Below are positions 48,181 to 58,325 of a stretch of 64,000 nucleotides of DNA, one piece after another. Each line of letters begins with the position of its first letter. The first letter of the stretch is position 1. A program made the position numbers and the translations under genes. Under the pieces are notes generated by a model, which was not told the DNA's origin, did not search any database, and saw nothing but the letters and a program-made list of their open reading frames with translations. Location: assembly GCF_033958435.1 (NCBI RefSeq), contig NC_134138.1, positions 177,180,798 to 177,244,797 on the forward strand, given 5' to 3'. This DNA is from Carettochelys insculpta. Its lineage: Eukaryota > Chordata > Testudines > Carettochelyidae.

Positions 48181-50700
48181 ACACACATGCGCACCAGGTA
48201 ATATACACTCAGACCCTTGGGCTATGTTGCTTGTGCATGAACTTCAATCTGAATAACTGCATAATGTGCTAGAAATGTCAAAATTAAGTGCAGAAGGGAG
48301 AATACAAGCAGCAGAATAGCTACACTAATAAATGAACCCAGACCTAAACCTGGACTTTGCTGCATATCTGGACATGAGATCATAACAAGCAGTATTTTTT
48401 AGAGGCTGAAGGTTGATCAGCTGTGGTCTCATGACATGAACAAGTGAAGGGTCTGGTTTTTCTTTTGAGGGAAAGTATATACAGTATTTGGTATTTTGGA
48501 AATTTGAATAGCAATATAGTAGTAATACCTATTACAGTTATGATGACTGAACTTAAGGTTTACAAAGGGGTGACTAATTCATACAGAATTTCCCCCATCA
48601 CCTTCCTTCTGTGACTTAAATGAACACTATGCACATACTTTAACTGACAGGCTGATGCATCTGTTTAGTATAAGTTACTGAAACTAGAGAATCTAGACAG
48701 CTGCCATTGCCCAAAGCAAAAGACCATGATGTGAATATTTAAGAACTTTGATTTTTCACTTTCAGAGTATTAGCATCTAACCACAGACTAAAGTCAGGAT
48801 TTTTTAATTCCTGTCCAGCTAGCCTTTAGGAATTTTTTTTCTGGAAAAATTAAGTTCTAACAACAAAAACTCACTTTCTATATATCTTGACCTGACAGCT
48901 GTGACTGCTTGCACTTATAAAACTTTGATTTCAGCACAAATAGTCTGAAAGAGCCTAACTATAAATTTATCACTCTACAACAAACAGCCTAAAAACAAAT
49001 CTATTTTACTCCCCACTGTGTCTTTCTAATATGACATGTTCTGACAGAACTAGATTAGTATTATTTTTTCTAATTCATGAGCAGTCATAAGTTTTTCTTA
49101 AACATTTTTCATTCCTCCTTTTTTTCCCCATCTTTCTCTTTATTTCACACAATGAATGTATTTAAGACTGCTAGTACTACTTAAAACACATGCATCACTA
49201 ACTATAATATACTAGAAACATTTTTCCTCATCTCCAGCATGTATAGATGCAGCCTAATAAATGAAGTACATTAGATACATGTTGGCACTGGGGATTTGCA
49301 ACAGTTAAATGAAACAAGGACAGGAAATTCACTTTACTGTCTCATTTTGGAATTTACAGATGACTACACACTAAGTTGTACCTAATATCAGCTCAGTTTG
49401 CCATCTGGAGCGCATATTTTGATCTGTTCATGACAGGGCTGATCAAGGAGTCAAATTTCATAATAGTGAGGCCAAGTTTCTGAATATATCTGAAGGCCAT
49501 GAGTGGTAGCAGGAACATAAACTAAAAATACTTCTCTGATTAATGACAATTTAGAACCAGTCCTGAGAGATGTTGAACACATCCTATTAACTTTATGGTT
49601 GTTGTTACACATCCTTTGTAACACCAGGACCTGACCTTTTGTTTTTCTTTATATATTCTGTGAAAGTGACTTGGGTTTTTGCACACTATACCTTTTACCT
49701 AAGGTTATTGCATAGTGATTTTATGTCTTTGCACTGTATGAAACCTTATCAAGTGATCTAACAAAAATGCAAACACTTGGATACCCATCAGTGCTAGGTA
49801 TTAATCATCATTACAGCACACATGCTTTAAATTTTGCAGATGCCGTGGTTCTCTGGATCATGGCCTTATCCTGTTTCGTACGTAGCAGTGGACTAGGCAG
49901 GCCTATGAGAATCTTCCTGTTGTGGTCACTTTGCTCCATCCCAGCTCCTCATAAAAGTTGTAGAATTTGGCCATTACCTGCAGCTGAGATTTGTAAATAT
50001 AATTAGGCAGGCCCATAATGGAGAGAGGGGAGAACAACTGTCGGGGGTGGGGGCCTGGTGATTCAAAATGAGCCATGGCTCCTGGCCGCCACCACCACCA
50101 CTACTTCAGCAGCAGCTGCACTGTAGTGCAGCCTATGCAGTGCTAAGGACTGCAGGTGAGAGGAAGGCAAGATGCAATGTGCAGAATGAGCCAGCTGGCC
50201 CATGAGAGCTGTTTGCCTCAGCCCAATCCCTTCCACCCTAGGACCGCCCTCCCACCTTGTCCAGGGGCCTGACAATTCTGTGAGGCACGTGCCCCCCCCT
50301 GCATTTAGGTATTTCATTCAGAGGGTCTGAGGTGTCTTTAAAATCTGGATGTAAATGACTTGCAAGAAGCTTTCAAACAAACAACTCACAGAAGCTCAAA
50401 TCCAGAACTAGTCATATAATCCCCTGGAAAGCAAAACAATCTAGAACTAGTTCCATCTTTTCAAATGGGATTACAAATGTGACAGTGAATCACGTTACTT
50501 CTGGTTTTTTTTTGTTTTTTTTTTTTAAAAAAAGCTTTTTTTTCCTTTGCTAATCCTTGGTGGTCCCAAAAATATGAACCTTCCTAAACCCAAGGACATA
50601 TTTATCTGCGCAGAGCAATGAGGTACTGAGAAGCTGACAAAGCAGTAGATATGCTGTGGGATCTGCTGATCAGTAATAATGGACTTTCTGAGCAAAGTAA
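48181..50700. other. Intergenic, no supported gene
   Basis: AT-rich non-coding DNA; a T-rich run lies near 50508-50530. No gene or RNA recognised. Confidence 0.45.
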
Positions 50701-51379
50701 CCACAGTATATTAAAAAGAGGCTGCATAGCTGAGCAAGCTGGCAGGAGAGGGTGCAGGGGGAGTGTGGAGGAATGCAGGGTATGGATGGGAGGGAGGGTG
50801 TAGGAGTGGGGTGTGGGGTGCAGGGTCTAGGTGAGATGGAGGTTGCAGGAGGGATGTGGCAGGGGGGTTCTTGGATGGGAGGCAGGCTGTAGGAGGGGGT
50901 GCAGGAGTAGGGGTTACGGCAGGAGGGAGGGTGCAGGAGTGAGCTGGGGGTGGGACTGGTGGTTCTGGGCAGAAGGGGACAGGGGATTGGGCCATCTGCT
51001 TGGGGCATCTCCAGGGAGGGTGCACATGGCTTTGCAGGTGACAGAGAGGCACCACAATGCACCCCACCCCCCCCATTAGCCATGATTTGGCCAAAGGAAG
51101 TGATGGGGGCATGGTGCTGGTGGGGAATGCTTCCCTGTAGTATGCAGAAGCTATTCCCCTCCCTCTGCTGGTGGGCTGGTTCAGACCCCGTTTGCCCTGT
51201 ATCAGGCCCATGAGGCTCACCCACTTCACCACACTGGGAAGCCAGGGGTTGAGTTTCTGCCACAATGCTCCCCAGCCTGTGTGGAATGCCAGTGCCAGCA
51301 TGTGCCCCTGTGTGGTGGGGGGGGGGGGGAACCTAACCCTCATGGACCTGAGCCAGGTTGTAGGTTTCCCACCTCTGGT
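50701..51379. repeat. G-rich degenerate repeat with hAT-like right end
   Basis: Degenerate tandem units of the GGAGGGTGCAGGAG type at 50.74-51.02 kb lead into a non-tandem segment that stops at GGTTTCCCACCTCTG (about 51365-51379), the complement of a CAGAGGTGGGAAACC hAT-type terminus. The left terminus is not recognised. The long frames on - (197 and 210 codons) are reverse readings of this biased sequence. Confidence 0.45.
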
Positions 51380-51587
51380 TTAAAATTTGGTTTAAAAATA
51401 TATCATGAGTGTGTCACTGAGAACTATAAAATCACATCACTGAAAATCATGCCCTCCCCCCAGTTTAACAGTACTGCATCAGGTCCCATAAATCTTTAGA
51501 CAAGCCTGACTGTATTGACTATCTGATGTAGCCTATAGTGTATTTGGTGGTCTTCCTTTTTTTTTTTTTTGGGTTACAGTGGGGAAA

Positions 51588-51683
51588 AAAAGACCAGTCA
51601 AAGTTAGCAGTGGGGTGGAATATAGAAAGGTTAGTTAAACTAACAGAAAGTATTTCTGATAACCCACTGCTATCGGACCAGCC
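51588..51683 (-). ncRNA. RNY4: Y4 RNA (Ro60-associated small RNA)
   Basis: On the - strand it starts GGCTGGTCCGATAGCAGTGG and continues GTTATCAGAAAT, ending CACTGCTAACTTTGACTGGT and a run of Ts. The GGGTTATCAGAA block and GACTGG(C/T)TTTT end identify Y4 and separate it from Y1 and Y3. The length is 96 nt, against about 93-96 in human. The lower stem pairs fully apart from the conserved bulged C. A run of seven Ts serves as terminator. The known role is Ro60 and La binding. Confidence 0.96.
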
Positions 51684-51705
51684 AAGATTAGAACTTTCTC
51701 AGCTG

Positions 51706-51935
51706 CTTTATAAAGCTCTCAGAATACTATGTGAGTACAGTTAGGATGACTTCCTTAAGGCTGCAAACAAGGCAAATTCTTATTACATAGCATACATTTT
51801 TTTTGTCACAAACAGTAACAGACATTTATAACATCACCTGTCTCCATTTCTTTGAACATTTAAGAAGCCAGAATGAGGTCTTGCATTACAGCAAATGTGC
51901 ATGATGGGAAATATAAGCAAAGTACTATGCATTAG
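51706..51935 (-). promoter_or_regulatory. RNY4: Y4 type 3 Pol III promoter
   Basis: A CTTTATAAAG box lies at 51706-51715. A PSE-like element TCATCCTAACTGTACTCA on - lies at 51732-51749, 49-66 bp upstream. The distal Staf-like GTGCATGATGGGAAAT starts at 51897. Only an imperfect octamer (ATGCATTA at 51928-51935) is present, so this promoter has the weakest octamer of the set. Confidence 0.85.
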
Positions 51936-52652
51936 TCTCTGTCTGTTCTCTTGTATTAAAATATTGTTTCAGTCGCAAGATCATGGAGAGAGATGTTTTT
52001 AAGTTACTTAGTAACAAAATTACTTGGAAATTGGATGCTGATGCAGAAGCAATTTTAGGTGCTCCTGGTCTCTTTTCCCACGTTGCTCCTAGCTATCATT
52101 TTGAAAAATTCTTATTTGAGGAAAATACAGCAGATGGCAGTAATGTACAAAGAAAATGCAATCTTTTCCTTATTTTAGGGTTACTGCAAGCTTACACGGA
52201 GCTGGTGAAGTCTCCATTTTATTGTCTAGATTTCGATCTGTTTTTGGTATATTATGAGCAAGTGTCTTAAGCTGAAAAACCTATTAAAAGCCACATGTTT
52301 CTCTCTAGTGCAAAAGAACATGGTTTAGATGCTAGCTATTTCTTTATAAATAAGAAATTGTGATGTTTTTGTTAATAAGTACCGAATCACACTTATAATT
52401 TGTCTGACCTATAATTGTTATATGTTTGACTTTATAATTAAGCACTTTGTACACCACGTGTCCTACAGATACGGGATTCAGTGACACAATTCCAGTTTCA
52501 GTTTTTCATAGCTCAGTTTTTTTTCATGGATTCATTGATAATATAGCAAAAAAGAATCAATGTGATCATCTAGATCTGCAGGATAATGCAGGCGATAGAA
52601 TTTCCCCAAGTTATTCCTGGACCAAGCCCAATAACTTGGGCAGAACTGGAGC
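51936..52652. other. Spacer between Y4 promoter and the Y5 tandem array
   Basis: AT-rich DNA with a 95-codon frame at 51983-52270 that has no recognisable domain. No further Y-type ends were found. Confidence 0.5.
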
Positions 52653-52689
52653 ATATCATTCTGAGGTTAACCGGACCTAGTGGTCCCTT

Positions 52690-53400
52690 GATAGTGAGTA
52701 AAGAAGTCGTCTTGTCACCCTCCTATCGAGTCCATTCATGGCGGATCAGCCCCATTCTGGAGCCACAGAGCTTATCACAGAAGGAGCGGGTGTTGGTAGC
52801 TGTTGGAGGGGTGCGGAGCAGTTTTTGATGCTCCTTTCTTCTTCACCTCTCCTCAACTGCATTGCTGTGGGATCTCTCAAATTGTCCCATCCCCTCAGGG
52901 ATTATTAGTCTCCATTGTGGACAGTCTAAGGCAAGGTTTTCCCAACTGCCAACACCAATGCTGCACTTTTTTGTGTGTGCCTTCAGCATGCCCTTATTGT
53001 TTCCACTGGCCCCCAATGCTCCTCTGTCCTTCTTCGAACTCAGGGAAAAAAAAATCTGCTTTGGGAGGTACTGATCAGACATTGGAACCATGTGACCAGC
53101 CCAACAATGTTGTTGAATGATAATGGGTTCAGTCCTGATCATATTCGACTCTGCCAGGATGCTAGTGTTCATACACCCCCCGCCCCCCAAGAGATACTTA
53201 GGATTCTCCTGAGGCAGCATTGATGATATTTGACAAGTGCCTTCAAATATCTTTGTAAGTTGTAAGATGCTTGTAAGTGGTCCGGCTTTCACATGCAATC
53301 AGTAGCACTGGAACAACCACTGCGTGGTACACAAACAGCTTTGTATTAGGATATGTGTCCTGGTTTTCAAAGACCCTTTGACATTCACTTATAAATGGGA
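52690..53400 (-). mobile_element. LINE RT C-terminal fragment in unit A
   Basis: On - the decayed translation contains a LLIACESRTTYK-like block (compare YG.ETWT.Y), HCWAGHMVPMSDQYLPKQIF (the L.W.GHI.RM.D.R.PKQ motif) and a C-terminal SHSNAVEER. Frames are broken by single-base changes. The same remnant is present in units B and C, so it predates the duplications. Confidence 0.8.
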
Positions 53401-54004
53401 AAATATTTTTAAATTACATTTTTACATTTTAAATTACATCTATGTTTTTAATAAAATCAGTGTTACAGTCACTCCCATTCCCAAATAATTACTTTGTCCT
53501 GGTGGAATAAATAATTCAAAAGACCAGCCTACATCAGTGGTGGTGGAATGTGCACGTGGACAGACACTAGTCTCTACCACAGTTGATTTGTCAATGAAGT
53601 GACCACAACCAGAAGATCAAAAACGTGATTAGGTGCACTATTAAAGTGAAAAAACATTAAAATTAGAATGTACAAAATAGTAACTAAAAGAGACATAACC
53701 TATGCCAACACAAATGTAACTGTATTATTGTAATGTTTGCGGAGAGGTGCAGCAGCTGTCATTAATATCTTACACTGTATTAAATTCTTGCTCATCTGCA
53801 TCTGCTTCAACATACCTTACTGGAAACAATACTTGAGTATTTTCATTCTTTTGTATTAGCTCAGATTGCCAGCAGGTATTTTCATAAAAGCAAGTCAGTC
53901 TTCTCCTTTTAGTAATTGAAGGACTGGTTTGCTTTAAATGACAACTATGTTTCATATACAGACTTCAGTCACACAGAAAACAGCGGGGGGGGGGGGAGAG
54001 AAAA

Positions 54005-54076
54005 AAAAGCTAGTCAAAGGCAGTGGTGGGAGGGAGATTGTGAACGATACAATAACCCACAACTAGCGGACCAACT
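54005..54076 (-). ncRNA. RNY5: Y5 RNA copy A
   Basis: On - it starts AGTTGGTCCGCTAGTTGTGG and continues GTTATTGTATCGTTCACAAT, ending GCCTTTGACTAGCTTTT. The AGTTGGTCC start and GTTGTGGGTTATTGT block identify Y5 (the human gene starts AGTTGGTCCGAG and ends GACTAGCTTGCTGTTTT). The transcript is about 72 nt, shorter than the 84 nt of human because the loop is smaller and the T-run comes right after GACTAGC. The upper stem ATTGT/ACAAT closes a 7-base loop. It lies 2.3 kb from Y4 on the same strand. The base after CCG is C instead of A, a change shared by all three copies. Confidence 0.95.
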
Positions 54077-54099
54077 GAGTTATGGAGTGATTTACTATC

Positions 54100-54319
54100 C
54101 ATATATGTCACTCATTTTACTAATATTTTCTGGTTGGGGCTATTTTGTAATGCTGCTCCCTCTCATAGGACAAAATTCAGCTGTGATATCCAGCCACGAT
54201 GTAATGGAAAGAAAGGCATGCTACTAACTCTAAAATCATATTACCTGAAATGATGTAAAGTACCCACCATATCTTTGTGTTTTATTTATCTACTAGTGCA
54301 TTATGGGCTATGAATATTT
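54100..54319 (-). promoter_or_regulatory. RNY5: Y5 copy A promoter
   Basis: A CATATATG TATA-like box is at 54100-54107. The PSE-like AGCCCCAACCAGAAAAT on - is at 54124-54140. A distal Staf-like TAGTGCATTATGGGCTATG starts at 54294, followed by an octamer-like ATGAATATTT. Spacing is the same as in the other Y genes. Confidence 0.82.
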
Positions 54320-54459
54320 AAACATGAAAGCAAAACCAGCTCAAAGTTTCACAACAGTGAAGACTTTGCACAGTAGGTATTCAGTCATCCTAAGGAGGAG
54401 GTTATCCTGTCTTAGTGGTTGCTCGATAACAAGCAAGAAGTCTTCATGTCACCCTCCTA

Positions 54460-55105
54460 TTTGTGAGTCCATTGATGGCTGATCGGCCCCATGCTGGAGC
54501 CACAGATCTTACCACCTGAGGGGCAGGTGATGGTAGCTGTTGAAGGGGTGCGGGGCAGTTTGTGATGCTCCTTTCTTCTTCTTCACCTGCCTTCATCCAC
54601 ATTGCTGTGGGACCTCTCGTACTGGGCCACCCCCTCATGGATTACCGTTCTCCCCGGGAATGGTCTTAGGCAAGGTTTTCCCAGGTGCTGATGCCAATGT
54701 TGCACTTTGTGTGCCTTCAGCATGTCCTTATATTGCTTCCACTGCCCCCCAATGCTCTGTTTTTCTTGCAATTCAGAAAACAATCTGTTTTGGGAGGCAC
54801 TGATCAGATATCCAAACCATGTGACCAGCCTAACAAAGTTTATTGAGGAATGATAATGGCTTCAGTCCTGGTCATATTTGACTCTTCCAGGATACTAGTG
54901 TTTATGCACCTATACTTCCAAGAGATATTAAGGACTCTCCTGTGGCAGCATTGATGATATTTTTCAAGTGCCCTCAAATGACACTTGCATGTTATCCAGA
55001 GTTCACATATGTACAGTAACATTGGAACAACCACTGCACAGTATACAAAGAGCTTTGACTTAGGTTATTTCCCAGTTCTCAAAGACCCTTTGACATTCAC
55101 TTATA
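54460..55105 (-). mobile_element. LINE RT C-terminal fragment in unit B
   Basis: Copy of the remnant in unit A. On - it includes MVVPMLLYICELWITCK (the YG.E.W motif has become YICELW), ALEKYHQCCHRRVLNISW and TSILEESNMTRTEAIII, i.e. the RT C-terminal connection region of a non-LTR retrotransposon. The C-terminal part (YERSHSNVDEGR) is in another frame. Confidence 0.82.
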
Positions 55106-55605
55106 AACGGGAGAAATATTTTTAAACTACATCTGCATTTTTAATAAACAGTATTACAATCACTCCCATTCCAAACTAGTTACTTTGTCCTGGTGGAATA
55201 AGTAATTCAAAAGACCAACCTACATCAGTGGTGGTGGGATGTGCACACAGACAGACACGAGTCTCTACAATAGTTAAGATTACCAATGAAGAGAGCACAA
55301 CCAGCAAATCAAAACAATGATCAGGGGAACTGTTACAGTGAAAAAACATTTAAATCGGCATGTACGAAACAGTAATTTAAAGGGGTATAACACATGCAAA
55401 CACAAATGTAACTAATACTGTAATGTTTGCTGAGAGGTGCAGCAGCTGTCATTAACACCTTGTAGCTGAGCCACAGTTTAATACAGTGTATCTGCTTCAA
55501 CATACCTTACTGGAAACAATACTTGAGTATTTTCATTCTTTTCAATTAGCTCAGATTACCAGCAGGTATTTTCATAAAAGCAAGTCAGTCTTCTCCTTTT
55601 AGTAA

Positions 55606-56221
55606 CAAAGAGGAAGCCGTGCTAGTCTATACACTATCAAAAGAAAAAGCAGTCAAGTAGCACTTTAAAGACTAGCAAAATGGTTTATTAGGTGAGCTTT
55701 TGTGGGACAGGCCCACTTCCTCAGACCATAGCCAGACCAGAACAGACACTCAATATTTAAGGCACAGAGAACCAAGAACAGTAAGCAAGGAGGACAAATC
55801 AGAAAAAGATAATCAAGGTGAGCAAATCAGAGAGTGGAGGGGTGGGGGGGTAAGGTCAAGAATTAGATTGAGCCAAGTATGCTCCTGTCACGATTTAAAC
55901 CACGTGTTTTAATGTGCCAAATTTGGCACATTAACACATGGTTTAAATTGTGACGGGAACTTTCTGAGTCACTATAGGGGCTTGTCTGCATACTTGGCTC
56001 ACTCTCTAATTCTTGACCTTCCGCCCCACCCACCCCTCCTCTCTGATTTGCTCACCTTGATTATCTTTTTCTGATTTGTCCTACTTGCTTACTGTTTTTG
56101 GTTCTCTGTGTCTTAAATATTGAGTCTGTTCTGGTCTGGCTATGGTCTGAAGAAGTGGGTCTGTCCCACGAAAGCTCACCTAATAAACTATTTTGCTAGT
56201 CTTTAAAGTGCCACTTGACTG
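55606..56221. mobile_element. Palindromic element (616 bp) with 16-bp target duplication
   Basis: Two arms of about 300 bp, reverse complements of each other, meet at a TGCCAAATTTGGCA centre near 55924. The right end reads GGTCTGAAGAAGTGGGTCTG, TCCCACGAAAGCTCACC, then TTTGCTAGTCTTTAAAGTGC and CACTTGACTG. CTTCTCCTTTTAGTAA occurs directly on both sides (55590-55605 and 56222-56237), and once in units A and C, so the insertion is real and postdates the tandem duplication. The arms are homologous to the family at 1.0 kb. It has no ORF; a Penelope-like or other retroelement origin is inferred from the long, non-fixed target duplication. Confidence 0.92.
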
Positions 56222-56321
56222 CTTCTCCTTTTAGTAATTAAAGCACTGGTTTGCTTTAAATGACACCTATATTTCATATATTGACTTCACTCACACAGAC
56301 AGCTCTTAAAAAGAGAAAAAA

Positions 56322-56393
56322 AAAAGTTAGTCAAAGACAGTGGTGGGAGGGAGATTGTCAATGTTACAATAACCCACAACTGGCGGACCAACC
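56322..56393 (-). ncRNA. RNY5: Y5 RNA copy B
   Basis: On - it starts GGTTGGTCCGCCAGTTGTGG, continues GTTATTGTAACATTGACAAT and ends TGTCTTTGACTAACTTTT. About 72 nt. Compared with copies A and C it has A-to-G at the first base and G-to-A in the 3' strand (GACTAAC instead of GACTAGC). Both keep pairing: the first pair becomes G-U, and a former U-G becomes U-A. The upper stem ATTGT/ACAAT is unchanged although the 7-base loop differs. Such pair-preserving change argues for selection rather than decay. Promoter elements are all present. Confidence 0.92.
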
Positions 56394-56416
56394 ATGTTGG
56401 TAGCTGATTTAATGTC

Positions 56417-56640
56417 TATATACATCACTCACTTTACTGAGCTTTTATGGTTGGGGCTATTTTGCAATGGTACTCCCAAGCACAGGAGAAAATACAGCTG
56501 TGATGTCCAGCCACAATGTAATGGAAAGAAAGAGGCATATAATTTTATGCCTAAAATTATATTAGTTGAAATGATGTAAAGCATCCATCATATCTTTGTT
56601 TTTTTGCCATCTACTAGTGCATTATGGGCTATGAATATTT
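56417..56640 (-). promoter_or_regulatory. RNY5: Y5 copy B promoter
   Basis: TATATA lies at 56417-56422. The PSE-like AGCCCCAACCATAAAAG on - is at 56442-56458. The Staf-like TAGTGCATTATGGGCTATG is at 56615-56633, with ATGAATATTT following. Positions relative to the start match copy A within a base or two. Confidence 0.82.
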
Positions 56641-56739
56641 AAACATGAAAGCAAAACCAGCTCAAAGTTTCACAACAGTGAAAACTTTGCATGGTAGCTG
56701 TTCAGTCATTCTAAGGATGAAATTATCCCATCTTAGCAG

Positions 56740-57445
56740 TCACTCCATAATGAGTAAGATGTCTTCTTGTCACCCTCTGTTGTGAGTCCATTGATGACTT
56801 AGCAGCCCCATTCTGGAGTCTCACACCTTATCACAGAACAGGCAGGTGTTGGTAGCTGTTGGAGAAATGGGGGGCAGTTTTTGATGCTCCTTTTTTCTTC
56901 TTCGCTTGTCCTCATCTGCATTGCTGTGGGACCTTTCCTATTGTGCTGCTCCTCATGAATTACTGTTCTCCACTGGGGATGGTCTTAGGCAAGGTTCTCC
57001 CAACTGCTGAAAGCAATGCTGCACTTTTTCATGTGTGCCTTCAGCACGTCCTTATATTGCTTCCACTGCCCCCCAATGCTCTTCTGTCCCTCTTCCAACT
57101 CACATAAAAAAAAAAAATCTGTTTTGGGATGCACTGATCAGATATCCCAACTATGTGACCAGCACAACAAAGTTGTTGATGAATGATAATGGCTTCTGTC
57201 CTAGTCATGTTTGACTGTTTTTTCAGGATGTTGGAGTGCATGCACCCATCCACCCAAGAGACATTTAGGATTCTCCTGAGGCAGCGTTGATGATATTTTT
57301 CAAGTGCCTTCAAATGATGCTTCTAAGTCGTCCAGATTTCACATGCACTCAGTGGTGCTGGAACACCCACTGCATGGTAGACAAGGAGCTTTGTCTTGGG
57401 ATAGACATCCCCGTTCTCAAAGATCCTTTGACATTCACTTATAAA
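56740..57445 (-). mobile_element. LINE RT C-terminal fragment in unit C
   Basis: On - this copy reads KALEKYHQRCLRRILNVSW and, after a gap, TRTEAIIIHQQLCCAGHIVG and SDQCIPKQIFF, the best preserved version of the remnant. The pattern (LE..H..CLR.IL...W ... GH..R..D...PKQ) identifies the C-terminal region of a non-LTR RT. An A-run at 57107-57117 is a T-run on -. Confidence 0.83.
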
Positions 57446-58008
57446 TGGAAAAAATATTTTGAAAAAAATCAGTGTTGCAGTCACTCCCCTTCCAAACTAA
57501 TTACTTTGTCCTGGTGGAATAAATAATTCAAAAGACCATCCTACATCAGTGGTGGTGGAATGTGCACGTGGCTAGACAATAGTCTCTACCGTAGTTAAGA
57601 TTTATCAATGAAGAGACCACAAGCAGCAGATCAAAAGATGATTAGGTGAACCTTTTTAAAGTGGAAAAATCCATTACAATCTGCATGTATGAAGCAGTAA
57701 CTTGAAGTGAGAGAACATATGCAAACACAACTGTAACAGTAATACTGTAATGTTTTCTGAGAGGTGCAGCAGCTGTCATTAATACCTTGCAGCTGAGCCA
57801 GAGTTTAATACAGTTATATCTGCTTCAACATACCTTACTGGAACCAATGCTTGAGTATTTCTGTTCTCTTGCATTAGCTCAGATGGCCAGCAGTTAATTT
57901 CATAAAGGCAACTCAGTCTTCTACTTTCAGGAATGTAAAAGATTGGTTTGTTTTAAATGACACCTACATTTCACATTGACTTCATTCACAGAGGAAAAAA
58001 ACCCTCAA

Positions 58009-58082
58009 AAAATGAGCTAGTCAAAGGCAGTAGTGGGAGGGAATTGTGAACATGACAATAACCCACAACTAGCGGACCAACT
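58009..58082 (-). ncRNA. RNY5: Y5 RNA copy C
   Basis: On - it starts AGTTGGTCCGCTAGTTGTGG, continues GTTATTGTCATGTTCACAAT and ends TGCCTTTGACTAGCTCATTT before the end of a six-T run. About 74 nt. The start is identical to copy A for the first 20 bases. The T-run is displaced by CA relative to copies A and B, giving a slightly longer 3' end closer in layout to human Y5. The upper stem ATTGT/ACAAT is intact. Confidence 0.93.
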
Positions 58083-58105
58083 AGGTTGGTGACTGATTTA
58101 ACAAG

Positions 58106-58325
58106 TATATATGTCACTCATGTTACTTACCTTTTATGGTTGGGGCTATTTTGCAATGCTTCTTCCACTCAAAAGAGAAAATACAGCTGTGATTTCCGGT
58201 CACAATGTAATGGAAAGAAAGGCATGCTACTGCCTCTAAAATTGTATTTGTTGAAATGATGTAAAGCACCCACAATATCTTTGAGCTTTATTTATCTACT
58301 AGTGCATTATGGGCTATGAATATTT
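58106..58325 (-). promoter_or_regulatory. RNY5: Y5 copy C promoter
   Basis: TATATAT lies at 58106-58112. The PSE-like AGCCCCAACCATAAAAG on - is at 58131-58147. The Staf-like TAGTGCATTATGGGCTATG is at 58300-58318. All elements found in copies A and B are present with the same spacing. Confidence 0.82.

Larger units (their letters stand above)
52653..54382. repeat. Tandem unit A (LINE fragment + Y5 copy A)
   Basis: First of three head-to-tail units. Shared landmarks: the TAGCTGTTGGAGGGGTGCGG block (52797), ACCCTTTGACATTCACTTAT (53376), TACTTTGTCCTGGTGGAATA (53492), TCTGCTTCAACATACCTTAC (53801), the Y5 gene, and CTAGTGCATTATGGGCTATG (54294). The same landmarks recur in order in units B and C. 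Spacing between equivalent points A to B is about 1.71 kb before the insertion in B. Confidence 0.92.
54383..56703. repeat. Tandem unit B (LINE fragment + inverted-repeat insertion + Y5 copy B)
   Basis: The second unit carries all landmarks of unit A, but landmarks after about 55.59 kb are displaced by about 0.61 kb owing to the 616-bp element at 55606-56221. Without it, the unit is about 1.7 kb, like A and C. Substitutions relative to A and C are scattered through the unit, so the duplications are not recent. Confidence 0.92.

Noticed and set aside
50670..51343. Two overlapping frames (197 and 210 codons) on -
   Set aside because: Reverse reading of a G-rich degenerate tandem repeat; the two frames overlap almost entirely and neither resembles a protein family.
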